From Pacificispira sp002696645 (GTDB lineage: Bacteria > Pseudomonadota > Alphaproteobacteria > UBA8366 > Aestuariispiraceae): a DNA stretch of 64,000 nucleotides. The position numbers were made by a program, and so were the translations under genes. This document shows positions 1-7,567 of the stretch, piece after piece (position 1 is the first letter of the stretch; each line of letters starts with the position of its first letter). The notes below the pieces were generated by a model that saw nothing but the letters and a program-made list of their open reading frames with translations, made no database searches and was not told where the DNA came from. The stretch is taken from NCBI RefSeq assembly GCF_048892425.1, contig NZ_JBLZHU010000010.1, positions 62,001-126,000 of the forward strand. Direction: 5' to 3'.

Positions 1-543
1 GTCCCTCAGCAGGCCTGGTTCCTGGAAAGTGGACCCGCCGAGTCTGCGGGTGGCTTTATTGCCAAACGTCAGGGCCAGAATGTAGCGACGGAACGGGCAG
101 GTTATACATCCCTTCCTTATACAGCCCTGGAGCAGTTATTGGTCGAAGATGGTAACATCCGGGTACAAAGTGCCAGTGCCTTGCCGATCGCCGGACAGCC
201 CGGCGTTGGCCTGCAAGCCACTGAAAGCACTTATTCGTTGATGATGCATATGTCTGACTCTTTGGGTCAGAACTGTACATTCTGTCACAATACCCGCGCC
301 CTTGGGAACTGGGAGCAAAGCAACCCGGTCCGGACCAAGGCGTGGTATGGAATTCGCATGGCGCGTGACATTAACAATACCTTTGTCATGCCCTTGCAGC
401 CCTTGTTGCCGGAGGCCCATCTGGGCCCACAAGGCGACATTGGCAAGGTTTCCTGCAATACCTGCCACCAGGGTGTAAGCAAGCCCCTATATGGTGCGCC
501 GATGCTGACAGATCATCCCACACTTGGCGTGGCCTCCGACTGA
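1..543 (+). CDS. pufC: Photosynthetic reaction centre cytochrome c subunit, 3' part
   Basis: This frame is open from the first base and ends in TGA. It encodes the C-terminal 180 residues of the tetraheme cytochrome that re-reduces the photo-oxidised special pair on the periplasmic face of the reaction centre. Visible are the third and fourth heme-binding motifs, CTFCH (bases 274-288) and CNTCH (453-467), and typical PufC blocks such as WFLESGP, LMMHMSDSLG, AWYGIRMARD and GVSKPLYGA. The family is about 330-360 residues long, so roughly half the gene, including the lipoprotein signal and hemes 1 and 2, lies left of the window. pufC normally ends the puf operon after pufBALM; the strong terminator directly downstream fits that. 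The presence of pufC implies anoxygenic phototrophy. Confidence 0.96.
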   Translation, partial: VPQQAWFLESGPAESAGGFIAKRQGQNVATERAGYTSLPYTALEQLLVEDGNIRVQSASALPIAGQPGVGLQATESTYSLMMHMSDSLGQNCTFCHNTRALGNWEQSNPVRTKAWYGIRMARDINNTFVMPLQPLLPEAHLGPQGDIGKVSCNTCHQGVSKPLYGAPMLTDHPTLGVASD

Positions 544-582
544 GAGCCTGAAGGAGGCCAGGCACCATCGCTGAGTGAAATT

Positions 583-616
583 GGGGGAGATAGCGCTGCT
601 GTCTCCCCCCTTTTTT
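583..616 (+). terminator. Rho-independent terminator after pufC
   Basis: An 8-bp GC-rich stem (GGGGGAGA pairing with TCTCCCCC) with an 11-base loop is followed by a run of six T on the plus strand, 40 bases after the pufC stop codon. It probably ends the puf operon transcript. Confidence 0.9.
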
Positions 617-631
617 GAGATGCTAAAAAGA

Positions 632-663
632 AAAGGCCCCGCTGGATATCCGACGGGGCCTTT
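632..663 (-). terminator. Rho-independent terminator of phaA
   Basis: The inverted repeat AAAGGCCCCG/CGGGGCCTTT gives a 10-bp stem. Read on the minus strand it is followed by a T-rich tail (CTTTTCTTTTT), 22 bases beyond the phaA stop codon. It is back-to-back with the puf terminator, so the convergent transcripts are insulated from each other. Confidence 0.85.
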
Positions 664-685
664 GCTGTTGTATCTGTCTTTCGAC

Positions 686-1861
686 TTATTCGCGCTCTAC
701 ACACATCGCAATGCCCATGCCGCCGCCGATGCACAGGGTCGCAAGTCCCTTTTTGGCGTCGCGTTTGACCATTTCATGCAGCAGCGTGACAAACACGCGG
801 TTGCCGGACGCCCCGACCGGGTGGCCCAGGGCGATGGCCCCCCCATTCACGTTTACCTTGGACGTGTCCCAGCCCATGTCTTTGTTCACGGCCAGGGCCT
901 GTGCGGCAAAGGCCTCATTGGCTTCGATCAGGTCCAGGTCGTCGGCAGACCAGCCAGCCTTTTCCAGTGCTTTACGAGAGGAGGGAATGGGGCCAGTCCC
1001 CATAATTGCAGGATCAACCCCCGCCGTCGCCCAGGAGGCGATCCGCGCCAGGGGAGTAAGCCCGCGCTTGGCGGCTTCGGCGGCGGTCATCAGGACGACG
1101 CTGGAAGCCCCATCATTAATGCCCGATGCATTCCCGGCTGTGACGGTCCCTTCCTTATCAAAAGCCGGGCGCAGCTTACCCAGGCTTTCAATCGTGGTGC
1201 CGTGCTTGGGGTATTCATCATCGGAAACGACGACTTCACCTTTCCGGGTTTTGATCGTGACGGGCACGATTTCATCCTTGAAGCGGCCGGCCTTCTGAGC
1301 GTCTTCAGCCTTGTTCTGAGAGGCAACGGCAAACTGATCCTGCTCCTCGCGGGTCAATTGCCATTGGCGGGCGACATTCTCCGCCGTATTGCCCATGTGA
1401 TAGCCGTTAAAGGCGCACCACAGGCCGTCCTTGATCATCGTATCCGTGAAGCTCAGGTCGCCCATTTTCTGGCCGTTGCGCAGATGCGCGGCATGGGGGG
1501 CCTGGCTCATGCTTTCCTGACCACCGGCGACGACGATAGTCGCATCACCGGCCAGGATGGACTGCATGCCCAGCGCCACGGTGCGCAAGCCAGAACCACA
1601 AAGCTGGTTCATCTGATACGCCGTTTTATCATAGGGGATGCCCGCCTCTACAGCAGCCTGTCGGGCCGGGTTCTGACCGGTACCGGCGATCAGGATCTGG
1701 CCCATGATCACTTCATCAACTTCTTCCGGGGCCACGCCAGCGCGGCTTAATGCCTCCTTAATGGCCACCGCGCCCAGATGCGAGGCAGAAACCCCGCTTA
1801 GCGCGCCATTAAATGACCCGACCGGGGTCCGTGCGGCACTGACGATTACGATATCTGTCAT
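686..1861 (-). CDS. phaA: Acetyl-CoA acetyltransferase (beta-ketothiolase)
   Basis: This 391-residue thiolase condenses two acetyl-CoA to acetoacetyl-CoA, the first step of polyhydroxybutyrate synthesis; the reaction is reversible. The nucleophilic Cys88 lies in NQLCGSG, His347 in ALGHPVGASG and the acid/base Cys377 in LATLCIGGG, all at positions usual for biosynthetic thiolases. It lies 133 bases downstream of phaC on the same strand, so phaE-like, phaC and phaA probably form one unit facing away from phaR. No phaB reductase is present nearby. A role in fatty acid degradation cannot be excluded from sequence alone, but the neighbours favour PHB. Confidence 0.95.
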   Translation of the reverse strand: MTDIVIVSAARTPVGSFNGALSGVSASHLGAVAIKEALSRAGVAPEEVDEVIMGQILIAGTGQNPARQAAVEAGIPYDKTAYQMNQLCGSGLRTVALGMQSILAGDATIVVAGGQESMSQAPHAAHLRNGQKMGDLSFTDTMIKDGLWCAFNGYHMGNTAENVARQWQLTREEQDQFAVASQNKAEDAQKAGRFKDEIVPVTIKTRKGEVVVSDDEYPKHGTTIESLGKLRPAFDKEGTVTAGNASGINDGASSVVLMTAAEAAKRGLTPLARIASWATAGVDPAIMGTGPIPSSRKALEKAGWSADDLDLIEANEAFAAQALAVNKDMGWDTSKVNVNGGAIALGHPVGASGNRVFVTLLHEMVKRDAKKGLATLCIGGGMGIAMCVERE

Positions 1862-1994
1862 AGGGGTGCTCCTCCAATAAAGTCTGTTTCGCGATCATGA
1901 TGCGATGGAATGGATCTTCGCCTTTTTCATCGCGCGTGTTTTGTGCAACGCACAATACTCCTGTGTGCTGCAATGGATCAAGGGATGCGTTTCA

Positions 1995-3365
1995 CTATAG
2001 TGGCATCGACCCTTCCGGGTCCGACAAAAACTCTAGCACGGGGTCCCATACTGCTGCTCGTGCGTTGCGCGCTGTCATCATACCAATGTGGCCGACTGGC
2101 GGCGTCAGTTCAAGGCACCGTGGTAACGTCGCTGCCAAAGCACGGGCAGATGCGGGGGGGACGATTCTGTCAGCCGCGGGAATCAGGGCCAGGGTGGGTT
2201 TAGACCATTGTGATGGGTCGCAAGGCAATCCATCGACGCGCCATGTGCCCTGTGCGGTGGCGTTTCTTCCATACCATCCGGCGATACAGTCGCGCGCAAC
2301 GGGCGCCGCCAGGGCCACGCCATCATTCAGCCAGTCTTCCAGGGCGACAAAGGACCGGGCCGCGGTGCTGTTTGTGTCGTGATGGGCGACGGTTATGAAT
2401 TTACGAACAGCCAGCATTGGGTCTAATCCGGCGAACAAGGCTTGCAACACATCGACGGCCAGTTCACCTGATTGTGTCATGCCGGGTTCCAATCCTGGTA
2501 GCAAGGCCGCCAGTGCTTTGGCCTGATCCGGCCGTTCGGCGTGAAAATCCCAGGGTGTCGCCATCAGGATCAAGGCATCGACACGGTCCTGAATGCCAAG
2601 CGAAGCGGCAAGCGCCAAAATTCCCCCCATGCAATATCCGATCGCGGCAATTGGGGTGCCGCATTGCGCCGCACAGGCATCAATCGCACGGCGTGTTCTG
2701 GCGATGTAATCCCCCAGATCGAATGTCTGTTCTATTGCCCCCGGCGCATTCCAATCCAACAGAAAGACGGAATGACCAGCCTGCGCCAAATGACGTGCGA
2801 AACTGTGGTCCTGTTGCAGGTCCATAATATAGGCGCGATTGACCAGGGACGGGATCAACAATACGGGACGGTTGTTTTTAGATTCTGTGCGAAAACGCCT
2901 ATAGTCCAGCAATTGGCTGGTGCCTTCCCGCCACAGAATATCAGGTTCTGAAACCGATCGATGATAGGGATGATGGCGATAGGCATTTATGCCCTTCAAC
3001 ATCGCGCCCAATCGTTGGCGCGCTTCAGCTTCTACGGCCTGAGTGAAAAGCACATCAATGCTCGGCTCTTGCCGCAGTGCCTCAGCGTCAGCGTGCTGGC
3101 TTTTTCGCGTGGATTTTTTTTGCGGCTGATTTTCTGGCGGTGGCTTTTTTTGATTTGGCTTTTTTTGAGGGTGCGGGGCCAGGGCTTCCAGCCGCCCCAT
3201 CAGTTCCCGCGCGCGCAGCTTCAGATCGGGACTCCAGACGATTGATCCGCCCTTCAAGGTCAGCGAAGCGGCGATCAAGCTCATGTAATAGGCGTTCGCT
3301 GCCATCAGATGGATGGGCAGTGGGCGCGGCCCCAGCCTTTGGTGCGGTTTGGTCTTTATCGCCAT
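1995..3365 (-). CDS. phaC: Poly(3-hydroxyalkanoate) synthase, PhaC-type alpha/beta hydrolase
   Basis: This protein polymerises 3-hydroxyacyl-CoA into PHA granules. The lipase-like box GYCMGG carries the catalytic Cys245, with Asp399 (PAADRIVPP) and His426 (VGHIGMM) completing the triad. PHA synthase blocks LLIPSLVNRAYIMDL and FLLDWNAPG are present. Start ATG at 3365 was chosen because the following RLGPRPLPIHL segment matches the N-terminus I know from Rhodospirillales-type PhaC proteins, and a purine-rich stretch (GGGGGAACGG) precedes it. The protein is then 456 residues, between class I (about 590) and class III (about 355). This start makes its first 278 bases overlap the upstream gene in another frame. 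If the overlap is not real, translation would begin further downstream, with loss of the N-terminal block. Confidence 0.85.
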   Translation of the reverse strand: MAIKTKPHQRLGPRPLPIHLMAANAYYMSLIAASLTLKGGSIVWSPDLKLRARELMGRLEALAPHPQKKPNQKKPPPENQPQKKSTRKSQHADAEALRQEPSIDVLFTQAVEAEARQRLGAMLKGINAYRHHPYHRSVSEPDILWREGTSQLLDYRRFRTESKNNRPVLLIPSLVNRAYIMDLQQDHSFARHLAQAGHSVFLLDWNAPGAIEQTFDLGDYIARTRRAIDACAAQCGTPIAAIGYCMGGILALAASLGIQDRVDALILMATPWDFHAERPDQAKALAALLPGLEPGMTQSGELAVDVLQALFAGLDPMLAVRKFITVAHHDTNSTAARSFVALEDWLNDGVALAAPVARDCIAGWYGRNATAQGTWRVDGLPCDPSQWSKPTLALIPAADRIVPPASARALAATLPRCLELTPPVGHIGMMTARNARAAVWDPVLEFLSDPEGSMPL

Positions 3366-3744
3366 TTTTTTCCGTTCCCCCACTGGCCTGCATACCAGTT
3401 GTACCCTTGGCTGCATTGGATTGCGGTGGCGTCCAGGCGCTCAGCGCGGTGGTCATCGCATCCTGCATGGCGGCATTCATAGCGCCCCATGCCTGGGTCA
3501 GTCCCGCTTGATCGGGCGTCTTTGGCGGGGTGCCGCCCATCATCGCCAGGCCTTGCTGCCACAGCTTCATTGTTTCGGTCATGCCCGCTGCCAGGGAAGG
3601 ATCGGCCGCCATGGCGGAAAGTTGTTCCTGCCACAGATCGGCAAAGTCCCGGGCCAGATCTGCGATTTCCGGCAGGGCATCCGGGGCTGGCGTTTCGGCC
3701 TGTTTCGACCCCTGACCCTGATTGGTGTTTTTGTGTGTTGTCAT
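3088..3744 (-). CDS. PhaE/phasin-like protein with lysine-rich tail
   Basis: A 218-residue protein of no firmly recognised family. Residues about 25-60 are predicted helical and tryptophan-rich (LARDFADLWQEQL, then LWQQGLAMM). A low-complexity middle follows, then a short coiled coil (ELDRRFADLEGRINRLE), and the C-terminus is a Lys/Ala tail with repeated SKKA and AKK units. The layout recalls PhaE subunits or the granule-associated PhaF/PhaM proteins, whose Ala/Lys tails bind DNA. Position directly upstream of phaC supports a role in synthase activation or in granule attachment to the nucleoid; this is inference. Its last 278 bases encode phaC in another frame. Start ATG 3744 is preceded closely by TATAGT and no clear ribosome binding site, so the mRNA may be leaderless. 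Confidence 0.65.
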   Translation of the reverse strand: MTTHKNTNQGQGSKQAETPAPDALPEIADLARDFADLWQEQLSAMAADPSLAAGMTETMKLWQQGLAMMGGTPPKTPDQAGLTQAWGAMNAAMQDAMTTALSAWTPPQSNAAKGTTGMQASGGTEKNGDKDQTAPKAGAAPTAHPSDGSERLLHELDRRFADLEGRINRLESRSEAARAGTDGAAGSPGPAPSKKAKSKKATARKSAAKKIHAKKPAR

Positions 3745-3887
3745 CGTGCCAACACTATAGGGATTACAGGCCGGAACGAAAACACTGTTGCGCCTATTGC
3801 GCTGCAGCGCTGACAGGTGCACACTTTCTAGGCATATTATTGAAGCGCGTTGGGTTGGCCATATGCGCATTATTGGTAAGGTTGGTG

Positions 3888-4505
3888 ATGATGAGCCAGG
3901 AAAAGCAGGAAAGCGGTAAATCGTCTCGTGGGTCGGAAGGGGATCCGATCACGATTAAGAAATACGCCAATCGACGCCTTTATAACACTGCGACCAGCAG
4001 CTATGTTACGCTGGATCATCTTTCCCAGATGGTGCGGGAGGGTGTGGATTTCGCCGTGTTTGATGCGAAATCCGGCGAAGATATCACGCGCTCTGTCCTG
4101 ACACAGATTATTGTGGAAGAAGAAGGCAAGACCGGTCAGAACCTGCTGCCGATCAGCTTTCTGCGCAGTTTGATTGGCTATTATGGGGACAATATGCACC
4201 GCATGATGCTGCCGCAATATCTTGACCTGTCGATCCGCTCTTTCTCAGAAAACCAGGAAAAGATGCGCGACTATATGCAGGGAACCTTCGGCACTGTCTT
4301 CCCTTTTGGCCCGCTGGAAGAGATGGGCAAAAAGAATATGGAAATGTTTGAACGCACGATGCAGATGTTTTCCCCCTTCCCGACGGGAGAGTCGCCGCCG
4401 GACAGCAAAGGATCATCATCCCAAGGCGGCGCGGAAAAAGTTTCAGAATTAGAGGAACAATTGGCTGAAATGCAGAAAAAACTGCAGGCTTTGCGTAAGG
4501 GCTGA
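3888..4505 (+). CDS. phaR: Polyhydroxyalkanoate synthesis repressor PhaR
   Basis: A 205-residue regulator that senses PHB by binding the polymer and represses phasin and PHA genes. The PHB/PHA-accumulation regulator DNA-binding domain covers residues about 20-80 (ITIKKYANRRLYNT, YVTLDHLSQMV, DAKSGEDITRSVLTQII). The PHB-binding part follows (LLPISFLRSLI, then LPQYLDLSIRSF), with a C-terminal coiled coil (SELEEQLAEMQKKLQAL). Two adjacent ATG codons (3888, 3891) follow a GGTAAGG sequence. An upstream extension of the frame is antisense to the phaE-like gene and was discarded. It is transcribed divergently from the pha genes, as expected for their regulator. Confidence 0.93.
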   Translation: MMSQEKQESGKSSRGSEGDPITIKKYANRRLYNTATSSYVTLDHLSQMVREGVDFAVFDAKSGEDITRSVLTQIIVEEEGKTGQNLLPISFLRSLIGYYGDNMHRMMLPQYLDLSIRSFSENQEKMRDYMQGTFGTVFPFGPLEEMGKKNMEMFERTMQMFSPFPTGESPPDSKGSSSQGGAEKVSELEEQLAEMQKKLQALRKG

Positions 4506-4529
4506 TACAACACCCGCTGCAGAATCGGC

Positions 4530-6281
4530 TTACTCGTTGCCAACCTTACGGACTTTTTTCTTCATCGTCAGAATATCGGCACTTTTCAGGGGTTTCTTTT
4601 TCGGTGCCTTCCGCCAGGCCGGATTGACTTCCGGGCGGCCAAAATACCAGCCCTGCAGGAAATTTGCGCCTTCATTTGTCAGGATGGCCGCTTCTTCCTC
4701 TGTTTCAATACACTCAGCGACCGTTTGCAGCCCAAATCCCTCTGCCAGCCCCAACAATGTGCGAATGAACATCTGATTTTCGCGGTTGGTCGCGACATCG
4801 GTGACAAAGGCGCCGTCGATTTTCACCACATCCACGGTCAGGGATTTCATGTGCCGGAAAGAGGTATAGCCGGAGCCAAAATCATCCAATGCCACCTTGC
4901 ACCCCAGATCCCGAACCGAGCTAACGAAACGAGCGGTTACGTCAAAATCTTCCAGCGCGGCTGTTTCCGTGATTTCAATTGTCAGGCGCTTTGCAACGTC
5001 AGAACGGCCTTTGATCAGACTGACCAGGGTGCGCAGCCAGGCCGGGTCGGTCACGGTCAGGCTGGACACATTCACAGCCAATCGCACATCCGGGTATTCT
5101 CGCAGATCTGTGACAGCAAGCTCCAGGGCTCTAAGGTCCAGAGGGCGGATCATACCCAGCTTTTCAACAATTGGAATGAACTGTCCCGCAGTGATGATAT
5201 CGCCAACTTCATCAATCATGCGGATCAATGTTTCGTAATAGCTGGTTTTCCGGGTTTGTGAGTCGACGACCGGTTGATAGGCCAGCACGATGCGCCCCTC
5301 GTCCAGGGCCTTCATGACTTTTTCACCCAGGGAGATATTGGTGCGCTGGCGCAGGCGTTGCTCTTCTGTGACCCGATAGGCTACAAAGCAGTTGCGGCCT
5401 TGCGCCTTGGCATCCGCCAGCGCGCTTTCCGCGCCGGTCATGGCGTCCAGTGCCGTGCGGATGAAACCGGGAATCTGGGACCCCCCAACTGAGACAGTGA
5501 CATGCACGGGCCCGCTGGGCGTTTCGATGGGGCTTGATCGGAAGGAATCCAGAATTTTCTCTGCTGTAATCGTCAACCCGTTCTCATCACAATGCGAAAG
5601 GACGCAGCCAAAGCGATCCCCCCCGATGCGTCCGATCACATCGGTTACACGCAGACAGCGCTCAATCCGCTGTCCAACGCCGATGATGACCGCATCGGCG
5701 GCTTCATGCCCGTACCCGTCATTGATCATCGACAGTTTATCGATCCCAACAGCCAGATATCCACCGGAAACCTTGTAGCGTTCGTTATAGGACAAGGCGT
5801 TTTGCAAGGCTTCCCGCAGGCGGACTTTATTGAGGTGCCCTGTCAGGTCATCATAGTTGGCGCGGTGTTCCAACAGGCTTTCCTGCTGTTTTCGTCCTGT
5901 TACGACCCGCAAGGTGCCATACATGAAATGCGGCGTTCCAACGTCGTCATAGACGGCGCCGCCCCGATCGTGAACCCAGCAGAATGCGCCATCCTTACGG
6001 CGAATCCGATATTCACAGTCATAGGGCTTGGTGGTAGCAAAATGGCGATTGAGAACCTGTAAGCGCCGCGCCAGGTCTTCTGGATTCAGGCGTTCGCTGA
6101 AGGCTTCGCCACTTAATATGTCTGAAAATGTATCTGTGCCCAAAACAGGCTTTGGTTTGCCAATCCAGGCGATGCTGTCATCCTTCAGGTTCCAGCAATA
6201 GGCTAGGTCACCAGACGCCAGCAGCGCTTGGGCGGCGAGAGATTTTTCAAAGTTGATGGCGCTGTCCATTACAGAAGCCAT
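4530..6281 (-). CDS. PAS-GGDEF-EAL protein, probable c-di-GMP phosphodiesterase
   Basis: A 583-residue cytoplasmic signalling protein. A PAS domain covers residues about 20-130 (YRIRRKDGAFCWVHDR), a GGDEF domain about 138-300 and an EAL domain about 320-560. The cyclase signature reads GGDRF (220-224) rather than GGDEF, so cyclase activity is unlikely. The EAL motif reads ETL (350-352), keeping the metal-binding Glu350. Asn404, the IEITET segment, the Asp466-Asp467 pair in DDFGSGY and Lys487 in VVKIDG are also kept, so c-di-GMP hydrolysis is plausible. No membrane segment is seen. The C-terminus is unusually basic (APKKKPLKS and MKKKVRKV). Confidence 0.9.
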   Translation of the reverse strand: MASVMDSAINFEKSLAAQALLASGDLAYCWNLKDDSIAWIGKPKPVLGTDTFSDILSGEAFSERLNPEDLARRLQVLNRHFATTKPYDCEYRIRRKDGAFCWVHDRGGAVYDDVGTPHFMYGTLRVVTGRKQQESLLEHRANYDDLTGHLNKVRLREALQNALSYNERYKVSGGYLAVGIDKLSMINDGYGHEAADAVIIGVGQRIERCLRVTDVIGRIGGDRFGCVLSHCDENGLTITAEKILDSFRSSPIETPSGPVHVTVSVGGSQIPGFIRTALDAMTGAESALADAKAQGRNCFVAYRVTEEQRLRQRTNISLGEKVMKALDEGRIVLAYQPVVDSQTRKTSYYETLIRMIDEVGDIITAGQFIPIVEKLGMIRPLDLRALELAVTDLREYPDVRLAVNVSSLTVTDPAWLRTLVSLIKGRSDVAKRLTIEITETAALEDFDVTARFVSSVRDLGCKVALDDFGSGYTSFRHMKSLTVDVVKIDGAFVTDVATNRENQMFIRTLLGLAEGFGLQTVAECIETEEEAAILTNEGANFLQGWYFGRPEVNPAWRKAPKKKPLKSADILTMKKKVRKVGNE

Positions 6282-6697
6282 TCCCCTAATGTCGCCTCAT
6301 AGCGCAACAGTCTGCGCCCCGTCATCCAAGAGGAAAGCGGTTCCCCCCACTACTAATTCCATCTTGTTAGTGATCATGCTATCCTCGTTTATTTATTTTT
6401 ACAATTGAAATCAACAGGTTGTTCTTGGTGCTTCTTGTTGCATATTGTTACGAATAAATGACGCGGGCGTTCCTTTCTCTATTCAATTTTTACTTGTCGT
6501 ATATGTTTTTACTGTGCCCATCATAGGGTCACACAAACTTGCTAACGAAATTTTACCAGAATTTCCGGCGCGGGCTCTGATTTATGGAGCAACAAAATTC
6601 TTTGTTGCGAGCAATCATGAACCGGCGCACACTTCATACGTACACAAATGATTATAGAAATTTAACCATTTTGACATTTGTGGAATGGATGGGGTTG
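6282..6697. other. AT-rich intergenic region without a supported gene
   Basis: About 415 bases between the divergent GGDEF-EAL gene and the hydroxylase operon, clearly richer in A and T than its neighbours. It should contain the promoters of both units, but no convincing -35/-10 pair or operator could be fixed. A 68-codon frame here has no family resemblance and no ribosome binding site. Confidence 0.5.
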
Positions 6698-7567
6698 ATG
6701 AGCATTGGAAATTATCACAGGCCGACGACGGTTTCACAGGCAATTGATTGCCTTCGGGAAGACCCGACACTGACCATTTTGGGCGGTGGAACCGATTTTT
6801 TCCCCGCCCGTGTCGCCCCGGCACCTGCTGTTTCTGTTCTGGATATCACTGGAATCGATGCATTGCGCGGAATTACGGAGGATGCGCAGGGTATCCGGAT
6901 TGGCGCGACCACGACATGGTCTGATGTGAAGCGCGCAAATTTGCCATCCGCTTTTGATGCCCTGAAAGCAGCATCCGTTCAGGTTGGCGGGGTACAGATT
7001 CAGAATCGCGGGACCGTGGCTGGCAATATATGCAATGCGTCCCCAGCTGCCGATGGCATTCCGCCGCTGCTGGCGCTGGACAGCCGGGTTGTCGTAGCAG
7101 GCCCGGCGGGGGAGCGGACTGTCATCTTGCAGGATTTTATCACCGGTTACCGCCAGACAGTGCTGCAGCCTTGTGAGATTGTGACGGGATTCACGATCCC
7201 AAAGCCAGACCCGACTGCACAAAGCGCGTTTCTTAAATTGGGGGCCAGGCATTATCTGGTGATTTCGATTGCAATGGTGGCTGGAATACTAGTCCCGACT
7301 TCTGACGGCAGGATCGCGTCAGTATCACTGGCCATTGGGGCATGTTCTGCCGTCGCGCAAAGATTATCAGAACTGGAGGCGGCGTTGGTGGGATTACCCC
7401 TGGATGTTGATTTCTCACAGATTGTGACGGCCGCCTATTTTTCGGATTTGCAGCCAATAGATGATGCCCGCGCCAGCGCCGCCTATCGGCGTGAGGCGGC
7501 GCGGATCCTTGTTGTGCGATTGTTAAACGCACTTGCCTTGAAATGTCGCATGGATGTCGCCGCATGA
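6698..7567 (+). CDS. FAD-binding subunit of a xanthine dehydrogenase-family hydroxylase
   Basis: A 289-residue medium subunit (CoxM/XdhB type) that passes electrons from the Fe-S clusters to FAD in a molybdenum hydroxylase. The FAD-binding motifs ILGGGTDF and QIQNRGTVAGNICNASPAAD are intact, and the CO-dehydrogenase flavoprotein C-terminal region follows. Start ATG 6698 was chosen because family homology begins there (GNYHRPTTVSQAI) and GGAATGGATGGGG precedes it; the frame extends further upstream without similarity. Its stop overlaps the ATG of the next gene (ATGA), indicating translational coupling with the Mo/Fe-S subunit. Confidence 0.9.
   Translation: MSIGNYHRPTTVSQAIDCLREDPTLTILGGGTDFFPARVAPAPAVSVLDITGIDALRGITEDAQGIRIGATTTWSDVKRANLPSAFDALKAASVQVGGVQIQNRGTVAGNICNASPAADGIPPLLALDSRVVVAGPAGERTVILQDFITGYRQTVLQPCEIVTGFTIPKPDPTAQSAFLKLGARHYLVISIAMVAGILVPTSDGRIASVSLAIGACSAVAQRLSELEAALVGLPLDVDFSQIVTAAYFSDLQPIDDARASAAYRREAARILVVRLLNALALKCRMDVAA

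Noticed and set aside
575..1750. 391-codon plus-strand frame opposite phaA
   Set aside because: It is the antisense shadow of an unambiguous thiolase gene; its translation has no family features.
3489..3887. Upstream extension of the phaR frame
   Set aside because: Lies antisense to the phaE-like gene; PhaR similarity begins only after 3888, where start codons and a purine-rich site occur.
6445..6651. 68-codon frame in the AT-rich gap before the hydroxylase operon
   Set aside because: No ribosome binding site and no family resemblance; a hydrophobic stretch alone is not enough in AT-rich DNA.
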